Assembly (NCBI GenBank): GCA_021234155.1
Contig: JAJEKV010000775.1
Location: forward strand, 1-64,000
Reading direction: 5' to 3'
Source: Isoetes taiwanensis
Lineage: Eukaryota > Streptophyta > Lycopodiopsida > Isoetales > Isoetaceae
Length of the DNA: 64,000 bases
The translations under genes and the position numbers were made by a program. Below the pieces are notes generated by a model. That model ran no database searches. It had not been told where the DNA came from and saw nothing but the letters and a program-made list of their open reading frames with translations. Below are positions 45,801-55,702 of the stretch, piece by piece (the first letter of the stretch is position 1; every line of letters begins with the position of its first letter).

Positions 45801-46203
45801 CCACTGAGGAGTCTTTGGAACCGCATGCTCGTCTCGCCACCAGAAGGTCCCTGCCTCACATTTGTTGTCGAAGAGATTGACCTCGGGTTTTCCTATGCCC
45901 GATCACCCCAAATCTTCCACCACTTCACGATCAAAGCTCGAATAAGAGGCCGGACGGGAGAGTGAGGCCATGGTGAAAACTCTTTCGCAGTGATTCAGGG
46001 CGATTTGGCAAGGCTTGCCTAGGGCAATCAACCTGTTCCTACCTGGTGCAGGAGCTGGTACAGCCAGGTACATGAGTGTTCGATTACTTCTCTTGTGGTG
46101 CTTTTGGCAAAGTTGTGTTGATTCACAAAAGGTTCTGCATCGTGTTCGACATGATTCGGTCAAACAGTAGTGCCTGAAGGGGATTCTCGATAGGCTAGAC
46201 CGC

Positions 46204-46482
46204 GTGCTCAATCCTATCCTGGCTGCAGTCCCTGTTTCCCAGCATCAAGGTGCTGTTGAACATGGAGTTGAGGAACATGCAGAGGCAAGCCAAGCAGCGA
46301 AATCACCTGAGATTGCTGACGTTGACTACGAGGCTATTAAAGAAGCTAAGTTCGACCTCAACAATCTCGATGAAGCTGACCTCACTACCCATGCTTTTGA
46401 TTTTGATCCTATCAATTGTGCCGGGCCATCTAATCCTATTGCTATCATTGAGGAGCCTGATACAGCGGAGAAAATCTTGTAA
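46204..46482 (+). other. Acidic 92-codon ORF, unknown
   Basis: Starts MLNPILAAVPV, then a Glu/Ala-rich middle and an acidic FDLNNLDEADLTTHAFDFD segment. Strong codon-like composition and a clean stop suggest a remnant of a real coding sequence, perhaps gag or an acidic activator-like tail. Upstream (45900-46200) plus and minus frames are open but unconvincing. No family recognised. Confidence 0.2.
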
Positions 46483-46499
46483 ATTATGTGTACCTCAAA

Positions 46500-46921
46500 T
46501 GTAGTTTTTGGTATGATATATAGATATTAGGACATTTTGCATCTACTTCTTCAAACTTCCAGTGCTTATCTATGTTGGTAGCATGTTAACTGACACATGT
46601 CTAAATGTCTGACACCGCTATGGTCTATAAGTTCCAGAGCATGTGGTCTCTAGGTTTGAAATATCCTAATGATAATATTATTCCTATCTCTACGTTATCT
46701 ATTCCATATTGGATGCCCTGTTAGCTGTTTTATTATCGTTGCTTCAATTTCTTATTAGTTGTAATGCACATTGTAATTACTGAACTATAATATATAATGT
46801 AATAATTACGACTAGGTTCACATTTTTAAGAATCCGAAAAGACCATATTGTGTGTGTGTGTGTGTGTTTTTTTTTTGGACCAACACAAACCATTGTCCCT
46901 TTACACTTACGATTAGATTCC
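46500..46921. other. AT-rich spacer with (GT)n, left flank of the 8.8-kb element
   Basis: No gene. A (TG)8 run and poly(T) lie at about 46850-46877. The last four bases, TTCC (46918-46921), are repeated just outside the right terminus of the neighbouring element (55733-55736). Confidence 0.5.
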
Positions 46922-46951
46922 AACAAGGTTTAAAATGAAACGCACTTATTT
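46922..46951 (+). repeat. Left terminal inverted repeat of the 8.8-kb element
   Basis: Thirty bases (starting AACAAGGTTTAAAATGAAAC) match the complement of 55703-55732 at 28 of 30 positions. Directly inside is a hairpin AAACGCACTT...AAGTGCGTTT (46938-46964). Confidence 0.8.
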
Positions 46952-47404
46952 AAGAAGTGCGTTTGAAAGATTCCTTTATAAAAATTGAAAACTTGAAAAA
47001 AACAGACAAAATAGGGAGCAAAATAGATTGTTGAGCAATTAGCATTCGAAATACCCCCAAAAAAGCAACATTTTTGAAGCCTTTTCATTTTTAAAAGAAG
47101 GCAAAAAAAAAAAAAATGCTTGTTTTGAGGAGAGAGACATTAAATTTGAAAACTCAATAAGTATTTATTGTTGAAATTAGAAGGAAATATAGTTTGTCTT
47201 TTTGCAAGCTTAATATAAGTACTAAGAAAATCAAACATAGGAAAGACAAAGAGTGTGAAATCATGGAGCAAGAAAGAGTTGTTCTAATTAAGCATTGTTG
47301 AAGAGACAAAGCTTTCAGCTTAAAAATCTTCATCAAAATATATTATAATATACTTAGCACATAGTTTACAATGAAAGTTAGTTTATAATCCTGACTGTAT
47401 AAAT
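46952..47404. other. Left subterminal region and 3' flank of the minus-strand gene
   Basis: AT-rich non-coding sequence between the terminal repeat and the stop codon at 47405-47407. One exact palindrome core (GTATAAATTTATAC, 47397-47410) overlaps the stop. Confidence 0.5.
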
Positions 47405-47619
47405 TTATACGGGAGGTGGAGGAGGTGGGTCTTCCCAGTCCACAGGAGTCTCGTACCCCTTAGGATCTGTCTCTTGCGAGGGTACAATAGCAGAGACGCC
47501 TGCTTCTGATTCCAATGCTACGAGGCGGTTTCTCGGGCTCAGGCACCACAGGCTCCGGGTCGACAAACTCCACATCCTCATCTCTTCTTCCCGTAAAAGG
47601 AAATTTTGGATTTACGTAT

Positions 47620-48110
47620 ATGTGCCTTTAACATCGCCAAAGACCGTTCTTTGCTCGGTTCTCGTTTTCATGGAAAGGATTCACAAGAGCTTATCCTAGT
47701 CCTGATGAAACTTATTTTATCCGGGTCTATGTCGACAGAGACAACATTGCGCCCACAGCAAGGAAAGCTAAGTGGTGCGTGAGTGAAAATGCATCCAAAA
47801 TCCGGTCTCGGGAAAAACCATCAGTATTAAATTATTAATTAGCCTCGCGGGTTTCGATAATGGGATACCACAGTAGCTTTGTCACGTGGGTCTCTCAATT
47901 TTGCGAAGCAGTAGGAACCGAAAAGCATTGCGGGGAGGAGTCTTCTCATTCGCGTATTGAAATGAGCAAGTGGTCTTTTTTGGCGTCCGTATTTGTAAAA
48001 CCTATATGGAAATGCTCAAAGCAACTTACTAAAAAGTGGACCACCACCATGTCCCTTAACATTTGTTTTAGCACGCCAAACAATGGTGATTAAAAATTAG
48101 TAGAAAGAAA
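47620..48110 (-). pseudogene. DNA methyltransferase-like domain (N6/N4 type)
   Basis: Minus-strand reading across two frames gives SKPARLINNLI, then RILDAFS-x-TH-x-x-LA and GRNVVSVDIDPDKISFIRTR (47790-47660). In N6-adenine/N4-cytosine methyltransferases of the beta arrangement, EKP-x-x-LI, the AdoMet loop (D-x-F-x-G-x-G-T) and a strand-2 acid (V-x-V-D-x-D) follow in this order at the C-terminus. Here the glycines of the loop are degraded (FSLTHH). The catalytic DPPY/SPPW motif should lie upstream; DVCLSHW (about 48360) is a possible but weak match. HIGFTNTDAKKDHLLISI (48020-47955) may be the region preceding it. Confidence 0.4.
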
Positions 48111-48143
48111 ACAAAGAAAATAAGTTAGTTCGATTGGTGTGGC

Positions 48144-48277
48144 GGTATAAATTTATACCACAATTGCCTTCTTTGTATAAACTTATACCACGGTGCCGTG
48201 TCCGTATAGATTTATCTGAAGGTTGCCTTCTTTGTATAAATTTATACCCACGAGGCAATTTTGTATAAATTTATACC
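48144..48277. repeat. Palindrome cluster 1 (five units, intronic)
   Basis: Units start at 48144, 48175, 48204, 48234 and 48263, i.e. 29-31 bp apart. The first is the perfect GGTATAAATTTATACC; the second and third carry one or two changes. The cluster lies in the putative intron after donor 48320. Confidence 0.85.
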
Positions 48278-49056
48278 GAGGTGTTACTGATAAATGAAAA
48301 GCAATAAATTTAAAGCTTACCATACGCAGTTTTGAAGCCGGAGTTATGAGGCCGACTCCCAATGGCTTAAGCAGACATCATCTGCGGTCGGAATGAAAAA
48401 TGATGACCCTCCGGTTTGCGGATGTCGTGACTTCCTTCGGCCGTCAAAAAGCATCGGACTTACGCGTGCGTGAAGGCCTCCCTCGTCAAAAGCGCTGATA
48501 TGGAATATCACGCGAATGCCTTTGTGTAAAATTTTGCTTGTCAAAAGAGTTCTCGACCTCGTGCAATCTCCACTGAACAACCACAGCCAAAGCGAGTCGA
48601 CCATATGTTGTAAATCTCTCATAGCTAGTGTCAAAGCTGCTAGTGCCGACTTCTTTTCCTGCTCAATTGCCTTGGTCTACCGCCTCTCCTCCTTGGCCCT
48701 ACAAACCAGGTTTTAAAAACACATTTGGTAGCCCTTTCTTCTTGTTACGTAAGAAAAGCGTAGAGACAAAGGCACGAAAACAAAAGTATTTTACGCAAAA
48801 CTTACCCGACCCACTTTTGAAGTTAACGGCGTGCTCTCGATAATACTATCGTAGTACAAGTTGGATATAAAAAGCTTGCACTCCTCGGTCCTCGGGTTTA
48901 GTTGCTTCATTAACTTTCGGCTGGCGGGTGACAACGTCTTTTCGGCTGCGAGAGGGAAAAATGTTGTAAGACAAAATGAGGGAAAAAAGAACCGGCATAG
49001 CAAAACGTGGCTTACGTCTTAGCTTTCTTGGCCATTTCGTCTAGAGTGAATTCCTT

Positions 49057-49503
49057 ATCAGCTTCCTTTTTCTAGCCTCAATCTCTATCTGCAACAGTAC
49101 CTCTTGCCATAATCCCAGTTGCTCAGTACATAATCTTTCTCTTGTCTAACACTTCAAACAGGTACTTGGAGTTCAATTTTGTACTTGCAGGATTTTGGAG
49201 CTCGTTTGGCCAGATGGAAATCTTCAATTCAGCAAGCTGTACCCGACTTACTCTCTTTGGTTCAAATCGGCATTCAAGATAATTTTCTCTTTGAGAACAA
49301 CGACACTTTACGGTCTTTTGTACTTTTGGTGACTTGTTACTGTCTAAACATTATGCTCATTCCATGAAGATACTTCTTTATTTTATCTCTAAGATGTAAC
49401 TAATGGGAAATCTTGTTCCTTCATTAGTTGCACATATATGTATGGCTTTTATTAATTAATGGAAAAAACATCTCTTAACCTCAAAAAAAAAAAAAAAGAA
49501 AAA
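49057..49503 (+). mobile_element. 447-bp retroposon with poly(A) and 14-bp target duplication
   Basis: AGAGTGAATTCCTT occurs at 49043-49056 and again at 49504-49517. Between them is a sequence ending in A-rich tail (AAAAAAAAAAAAAAAGAAAA). Removing it restores the minus-strand exon frame (KEFTLDEMAKKAK). Its own plus-strand frame (49179-49367, YLQDFGARLARWKSSIQQ) looks like the extreme 3' end of a LINE ORF2, so it is a 5'-truncated LINE or a SINE derived from one. Confidence 0.8.
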
Positions 49504-49809
49504 AGAGTGAATTCCTTGGCCACTACTTTTTCTAAGAGTCGCACAAAAATTTATTTGCTTTTTAAACCCTGTAGCTGCGTCCAGGGTACAATGCTCATGT
49601 TTTTTTGTTTTGCTTCACCACCTTTCTTTGGTTTTTTTCCTGCAGAGCTAGCTTGTTCTTTCAGCTCACCATCCTCGAACATACAAAATATTCTTTCTTG
49701 AAGATCCCACACCTGTTAATAATCGAACACAAGTAGTTTAGTGTTGAATGGCGTACAAGTGTTTGTTCTTGCTTGATCTGGTCTAAATGCACCGCGGTGG
49801 CACAGTCGC

Positions 49810-49885
49810 GGTATAAATTTATACCGTGTCCAGGCACTGTTTAAATTTATACCGTGACCAGGCTTCCATGGTTGGTGTGAATTTA
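49810..49885. repeat. Palindrome cluster 2 (intronic)
   Basis: One perfect GGTATAAATTTATACC at 49810-49825, then half-degenerate units at about 49840 and 49873 keeping a 30-bp step. The cluster lies inside the putative intron 49713-49960, which has clean GTAAGT and TTAACAG ends. Confidence 0.8.
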
Positions 49886-50045
49886 TAAAGTTCGATGTTA
49901 ATACACAAATTAAGCTATGCTAAGCATACTACAGAGGACTAAATTAAAACTTTTACTTACTTGACCATCTCTGAAAGCAATTTTGGAAGTAATTGTAAAT
50001 CTTGCTTCATGACCATTATGGGCTTCTTATGCGAATCATGGCACT

Positions 50046-50480
50046 CTACGTGACACAAGCTTCTCGAAGTTCTTGGAGCTTGTTTTTTTGGTTTTTAAAG
50101 TCCTCTCCATGCACTTGTTTGAACTCCACGTACTCTCGGTGCATAAAGCGGATCTTGTCTATTAGGCTCATTTTCAATCTGAAGTCATTGTCGAGATTAT
50201 GACTCACGGCAATGACTTTTGCTTCTTCATCTGTTACACCCACGTAAATATGCGCTTCCAGGCTCTTCCACACTTCGTTACGGCTTTCTTCCTTTGATAG
50301 TTCTTTCCTTGCCTTGTAACCATGTGTGCCTCCAAGAACATAATAGGTGTAATCTTGAAGTCGACCTTTTTGTAATCTTTTAATTGGTTGTGACCGACTC
50401 TGTCAACCATTACAACTAGTGGCGACACATGGGCATGAGGATTCCTTCTCATTCTTTGCTTGGTATAGCCACATGTGCGC
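50046..50480 (-). pseudogene. ParB-like (N-terminal nuclease fold) domain
   Basis: Two overlapping frames give SPLVVMVDRVGHNQLKDYKK, DFKITPIMF, a THGYKARKEL segment (GGTHG in the alternative frame, like the GGHR/GNHR box of ParB), VWKSLEAHIYVGVTDEEAK, VAVSHNLDNDFRLKM and IRFMHREYVEF. The order (conserved hydrophobic strand, G-x-H-x-x-x-A-x-x-L, then a TDEEA helix followed by HN) matches the ParB/Srx-like fold used for DNA-linked NTP binding or nuclease activity. In phages this fold is often joined to DNA methyltransferases. A frameshift splits it at about 50290. Confidence 0.5.
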
Positions 50481-50652
50481 GTTCGACTTAGAACACGAAG
50501 CACTTTCGACACCATCTTCATTTTTAGGTGGCCTCTTTATAGTGCTCAATGTCAAAGAAATGGTTTGCTTGAGCGGTTTAGTGTCATTAACCCGTTTTAA
50601 AATAGCACTTGACTTATCTGCGGGCTTCACAACAATATCTGCTCCAGGAGCC

Positions 50653-50904
50653 TTACGGAGAGCCTGTGACTCCCTCTATAGTCAAAGGTCTTTGTGGTTC
50701 TTGACTTTTTTTTTTGGTGGGAGGCGTGTATCTGTTACCAATGCGACTCTCTTGCTCCCTCCCTTTTGTTACCACTGGTTCCTCCTCTTCCTCTTCTTCT
50801 TCTATTTCCTCGTCCTTCTCTAAATCTTCGTTAGGAATGGGGTACCAAAGACCTTTGACCATGACCTGTTGCTCACAAAGTACTACTGACATCAAAATGT
50901 CCAC
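50653..50904 (-). pseudogene. Exon with acidic linker of the ParB-methyltransferase gene
   Basis: It reads VDILMSVVLCEQQVMVKGLW, PIPNEDLEKDEEIEEEEEEE and a Lys/Pro-rich tail. It begins after a probable acceptor (CTAAC branch, GGGACATAG) and joins to the exon 2 end at 50987 (FNGY-like donor GTAAGT). A frameshift links it to the ParB-like frame upstream of 50640. Likely a flexible linker between an N-terminal domain and the ParB-like domain. Confidence 0.45.
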
Positions 50905-51407
50905 TATGTCCCATGTGAATGCGAGGTTTAAGTTAGGAGGATGGCCGGTATAAATTTATCACGTAAAGCCACTAAGAACAACTTACATAGCCATTCACGT
51001 AATTTTTCGCTATGTAGTCATACCGTCTTTAGGGTTTGCACATGCTTATTCTAAGCATTCTACTATTCGAGAATATAGTAGACTTCCCCATCGTCATTCA
51101 TGCACTTCATCAAAAGTTCATTTTCATTCTCAGCAGCAATGATGGGTTTACCACTTCGCCGGCAGGGTAATAATCATTAGTCTTATACTTGCCCCTCCCT
51201 CACTGATTACACAAATAAAGGTACGCTCCAGTGGGTTTGCTCTCCCTTGCGCCCTTGTGGGCGTACCACGTCCAGTCTTTCAGTTCATAAACGTGGCTCT
51301 CTTTGGGGGCAGCCTTTGATGGTTGGCCTTTCTGTGTAAACTTGATCCTGGGGCTGGAAAAAGCGTAAAAAAACCCATTAAACACTCGACACCAATATTG
51401 TCTTCTC

Positions 51408-51761
51408 GTATAAATTTATACCCATGTGTCTACCTAGTTGTTGTTGAAACGCCTACTGTGTTTTGAAACGGTATAAATTTATCTCCCCGGCTTCTGGCCG
51501 GTATAAATTTATCCGTTCGAAGAATACGGTCGGTATAAATTTATCGCCAGAACACGCAGCGGTATAAATTTATATAAACGAACGATTTGCGGTATAAATT
51601 TATACTAGAATGTGTTCGAAGGGTATAAATTTATACCGCTCTTCTTCAGGGCATATAAATTTATCAAGAATGTGTTCTGAGGCGGTATAAATTTATACCG
51701 CTCGTGCTTGGAGCGTATAAATTTATACCATTTCAAAACCATTTCGGTATAAATTTATACA
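51408..51761. repeat. Palindrome array 3 (11-12 units, intron 1)
   Basis: Units begin at 51408, then regularly at 51470, 51500, 51532, 51561, 51591, 51622, 51653, 51684, 51714 and 51746, steps of 29-32 bp. Most have the core TATAAATTTAT; ends are TATACC or TATC. Spacers are unrelated or weakly related (GAATGTGTTC appears twice). The array lies inside the putative first intron of the minus-strand gene (51354-51827). Confidence 0.9.
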
Positions 51762-51869
51762 GAACGAGCTTAGACTGAACAGCTTAAAAGATAGGAGAAA
51801 CTAGAATAGTACGGATTAGAGACTTACGTGGCCATGGCCGTATGGTGCTTATAGCCAATGGTGAGAGCA

Positions 51870-51886
51870 ATTTATATATATATAAA
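51870..51886. promoter_or_regulatory. Divergent TATA region
   Basis: TTTATATATATATAAAG reads as a TATA box on both strands. It is about 40 bases upstream of the minus-strand ATG (51835) and 385 bases upstream of the first plus-strand ATG (52269). Palindrome arrays lie on both sides. Confidence 0.45.
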
Positions 51887-52013
51887 GGCTTGGACCGACG
51901 CTCCGGCGTATGGAGAAAATAGATCGGTCGGCAAGGCAAAAGTACCCCTTTTCGAGCCTTTTAGTATAAGCGGTTCTCCATAAACTCTCCCATACAAGTA
52001 TCTGTGAATTTTC

Positions 52014-52206
52014 GTATAAATTTATACAGTTTTTGTTCTGAGTTGCTCTTCTCTGTATAAATTTAAACTATCTCTGTATAAATTTATACCATCTCTGTAT
52101 AAATTTATACTGTCTGCTGCGAGAAGTTGCTTTGTCCAGGCACAAATTTATACCTTCTACGTATAAATTTTTATACCGTCTATACATTAATTATAAATTT
52201 ATACCG
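52014..52206. repeat. Palindrome array 4 (promoter/leader of plus-strand gene)
   Basis: Seven units at 52014, 52055, 52075, 52097, 52143, 52160 and 52190, with more variation in sequence and spacing (17-46 bp) than array 3. The last lies about 65 bases before the first plus-strand ATG, so it would be in the promoter or 5' leader. Confidence 0.85.
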
Positions 52207-52268
52207 TATGGCTAGAAAAAAAATTTGCGAGAGCCCCCCACTCCTGCTTTCGTAGGCTTCCTCCTTCG

Positions 52269-55262
52269 ATGACTTTCACACCTCCTCAAATGTCCCCAGG
52301 AAGTAGCCACAAAACTTCTATTCTGATATTCAAAGCCCCAGCCCAGTTCAGTATACTCCACCACGACCACCTCGGCTTCCACCACCGGTTCAATTTACTC
52401 CACCACACCCCGCTCACAAGGCGTCGTTTGCCTTTACCGTCGTTTTACTCCACCACAGGCTCTGAGGCTCCGGACTCCCTCCTCCAGTTCATTTTAGTAC
52501 GTCTCCCATAGTCCAGCGTAGACCGCCTCCCCGGAGCCATATCACCCCAACTCCATCCATTTCGTTAGTTGACACTACAATAAGTGGAGGCAGTCGGCGC
52601 CATGCAACTCCAGTATTCTACGACACTTCAGGAACTGGTCAACTACGTCACCAACCTTGACTACTTTTTCCTAGAGAGAGGGCTAGCAGCTCCCCTCAAG
52701 ACTTGCCCACAGTAAACCTCTCATCTACTAGTACGCCATCTGTTGGTCCCGTGTCAGACGAAGAAACACCTCATGTTGATCTCTCAGACGAGGATTTACC
52801 GAAGCCACAAGACTCTATGTTCGAATTCAAAGCTCCTCCAAGTAAAAATCTTAGGCGAGATTTGCACAAGAAAGCATGTGCATCCCAAAGAAGAAAAAAC
52901 TTATGGGCCGAGGGGCTCACTTGGGGGCAACACATACAAAAAAACATTTGCTCTCAACATTGTTTGCTTAAGATTGGACTAAAGGAATTGAGGTTGATTC
53001 GTGATAGTTCTGAGTTCAATGACTTTGTTAGACCAAAGGGACTACTTAGCCTTCAATATTAGGGGCGATTATGGTGAAAGGTTTACTTACACGGTGGTGT
53101 TTTGCGGAATACGTCAAGCGACCTTCAAATTGATTCATGCTTTAGGCGTGACGACTTGACCGCCTTTAAGAAAAGGCTTGACAAGAATCCGGCATTAATG
53201 ACTACACGCCACTCGGGAGGTATATCCGAATTCATGCCCTTCAATGTGTTTCTGGATGGAAGATTTCTTTAAGGAGTCTTGCGAGAAACTCCCTAACAGC
53301 CCTATGTACCACTTGAGTGACGGGCTTTCACGAAGCGTGAAGTCGATAATTATAAGAACATGTGTGTTGAGGCTAGAGAATGCCATGTATGCTACTCTTA
53401 CTTCAACGTGCTCTGGAAAAAAAGAGTTTTTCGGCGTGTCCATAAAGCTTGGGATGTCATTTTGTGCTACATGCTCGAATTAAAAGCTTAGAGACAAAAT
53501 GCAAGGACACTTCACACTAAAAGTAAGCTTCGGGGATGTGTTCTTGCCTAGTTCAACTTAAAAGTAGGTTCTTTCCTAAACATGTTTTCATTTTCGGATG
53601 CATTGAAAGAAAGCGAACAAGCACGAGAACAACAATCTTTGGAAAGGAGAAAATTGACAAAACATAGGAAGAAACCTTTGGAACAACCACTCAACTACAT
53701 ACAGGTTGTTATTGATGGAATGGACGAAGAAGACCACCCTACCACATTTTGTCAATGTGCCTAAGGATCTTCTTGAAGAAGATTTCATACACGCATGTTG
53801 TTGGTGCTATGGTATTTAATGGAAAACTATCTTGCAAGGCATTTTTGAACTATCCAAACATTCATGCTGATCCAAATCTCACTATCACAATATTGAATAA
53901 GCTTCTTTCCAATCTAGAACATATACCACTGGTTCTGTATCTTCAGCTTGACAACACGACAAGAGAAAATAAGAATCAGGCGTTGTTTGCTTACTGTGCT
54001 ATGCTAGTTGAGAAACAAATCTTCAAGAAGGTGAAGATTGGTTTCCTGCTTGTTGGTCATACACACGATCAAATTGATCAGATGTTCAGTAGGTTCTCTA
54101 AGCGTCTTGCTCGAAAAAAAGCACTCAGCCTCCCAGCAATGATTGAGGTTATCCAAGATTCCTACAATCCTCGTCCAGACATCGAGTTATTAGAAGAAAC
54201 TTATGATTTCAAGGAATGGATTTTTCGGAGAGATCACTGCGCTATTGAGCCCTTGAGAAACATTACATTTCAGCATCAGATCAAAATTTCACTTGTAGAT
54301 GGCAAGGCCAACTTACAAGGAAAGAAATATGCCACATCCTTGCAATGGCAGCCAGCAGCAGGTATTCAATTCATTAGCACCATCCCAATACTAATTCCAT
54401 GCTCTCTGCAGATCAAATGCCTCTAAAAAGCTTGAAAGAAATCACAAAGAGTAAAAAGGAGGGAAGAGCATTTGACTCAAACAAATCATTGGATTACATT
54501 GAGACAAGTATTGTGGTCGTGCTCTAACCACTTTGGGGGCGAGATGCTTTATGGTGGCCTCAGTTTTTTTTCTCGACAGCGTGACATGTTGCAAGCTTTA
54601 TTACAAAGGTCGAAGACCGGTTACATTCAGCGGCCATCTAGGCAAACTCTCCCCTGTGCAAGTCGAGAATCAAGAGGAACATGTAGAGATATTGGCTAGC
54701 TTAGATGAAGATGTGAGTCATGTACAGCGGCCCCGGGCATGCGGCACAACAAGTTGCTTTCGAGTCTACGGTTGAGTCTCGGAGATTGAGAAAGGAATGC
54801 TCATAGCTGTCCCGGTGATAATGATGAATCACGGGAAGCCATTACGGCTAGCTAAAATGCTTGGAGGTAACAAGAGAGGATGGAATTCCCACTCAATTAA
54901 AAGTGCAATCTGGATGAGAACAAATCGCCAATGCTTTCGATTGGGAGTTATACTTTGGAGATGGTAAAAGCGGGATTTGGAAAAAGAGCAAAGTCCAAAG
55001 CAAACACTCTTTGTCATAGATCTAGCTGAAGTAAAGGTTCTTGCATATGACTTTGTTACATTTGCTGCTAATAAGTTACGTATGGTCACTCAAACTTTAA
55101 TAAAGGTCGGCATGTGGATTAGACAAACAACCTAGAAAGATGGCCAAAAAAGATGATGATGAAGACTCACTTGTAGGCGGTGAGGGAAGAAGATCGTTCG
55201 AAGTACATCCGGTTTTGAGAGTGAAGGCGAGGATGAAGGCTCAAGTGATCGGGGATTAAATG
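52269..55262 (+). pseudogene. DUF7869-like gene, probable transposase
   Basis: A Pro-rich N-terminal part (52269-52680) is followed by an acidic linker and a conserved region (52703-53062, with AEGLTWGQH). Next come a frameshifted region (FTYTVVFCGIRQATFKLIHA, then ESCEKLPNSPMYHLSDG) and FNVLWKK with VILCYMLELK. The core is VVIDGMDE (53710s), FLNYPNIHADPNLT, LYLQLDNTTRENKNQ (Asp at 53950-53952), FLLVGHTHDQIDQMFSRF (54043-54096) and a tail to 55262. The DGMD, QLDN and GHTH-x-x-ID acids are spaced like a DDE/RNase H fold; that function is my inference. It has at least five frameshifts or stops. Confidence 0.6.
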
Positions 55263-55702
55263 AGTCGAGGATGAGATGCATCACGATATTCTTTGCAAAA
55301 TGTAAGTTTGTCAGATGGCTTCGAACATGTAAAGAACGAGAAAGTCACGGTGGTGAGTGTTTGTTAAAATGTCCTATATTTTTGACAATTTTGTTCATAA
55401 TTTTGTACAATTTTCACAACCTTGAATATATCACTTCTTTGTCAATCTACTACCCTTGCTATTTTTTTTATTGCCCCTTTTTTGCTACACTTTATATAAG
55501 TAACTATTTTTTGTTCTAAATTAGGAGGATGAAAATTGCTATTTAAAATTTTTGCATGGAAGTTATGTTCAATCAACCCCTCAAAAAGGGTACCTAAATT
55601 ACCTAAATTGTCACACCTATCACAAAAAAACCTTAAAAATGGACTTTTTAAGGGGAATTTTAGGGAATCTTTTAAAGATTCCTTTTGAAGTGCGTTTGGA
55701 GC
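55263..55702. other. Right subterminal region of the 8.8-kb element
   Basis: AT-rich, non-coding, with repeated ACCTAAATT and a GGGAATCTTTTAAAGATTCCC palindrome at about 55662-55683. Just inside the terminal repeat it has AAGTGCGTTT (55689-55698), the same decamer found inside the left end in inverted relation. Confidence 0.45.

Larger units (their letters stand above)
47405..51835 (-). pseudogene. ParB-like and DNA methyltransferase-like gene (multi-exon, decayed)
   Basis: Exon 1 is ATGGCCAC (51835-51828) with donor GTAAGT. Exon 2 begins at 51353 after acceptor TTTTTCCAG, includes WTWYAHKGA and PTGAYLYLC, has an in-frame TGA at 51200-51202, then YPAGEVVNPSLLLR. Later exons carry an acidic linker (50830-50770), the ParB-like domain (50480-50046), a helical linker (49712-49016, split by a retroposon), CKLFISNLYYDS (48945-48806), the 48699-48321 exon, and the methyltransferase-like part ending in a Pro-rich tail (VDWEDPPPPPPV) at 47405. 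Splice sites at 51827, 50986, 49960/49713, 49015/48946, 48805/48700 and 48320 fit GT/AG rules. Stops and frameshifts show decay. Confidence 0.5.

Noticed and set aside
46911-46926. TTCCAACA as the end of the missing Copia 5' LTR
   Set aside because: Only about eight bases match; the following sequence is unrelated to the 22387-23072 LTR.
51408-51761. CRISPR-like array (short palindromic repeats with roughly even spacers)
   Set aside because: The repeat core is only 12-16 bp and spacers about 15 bp, there are no cas genes, and it lies in a plant-type intron of a transposon gene.
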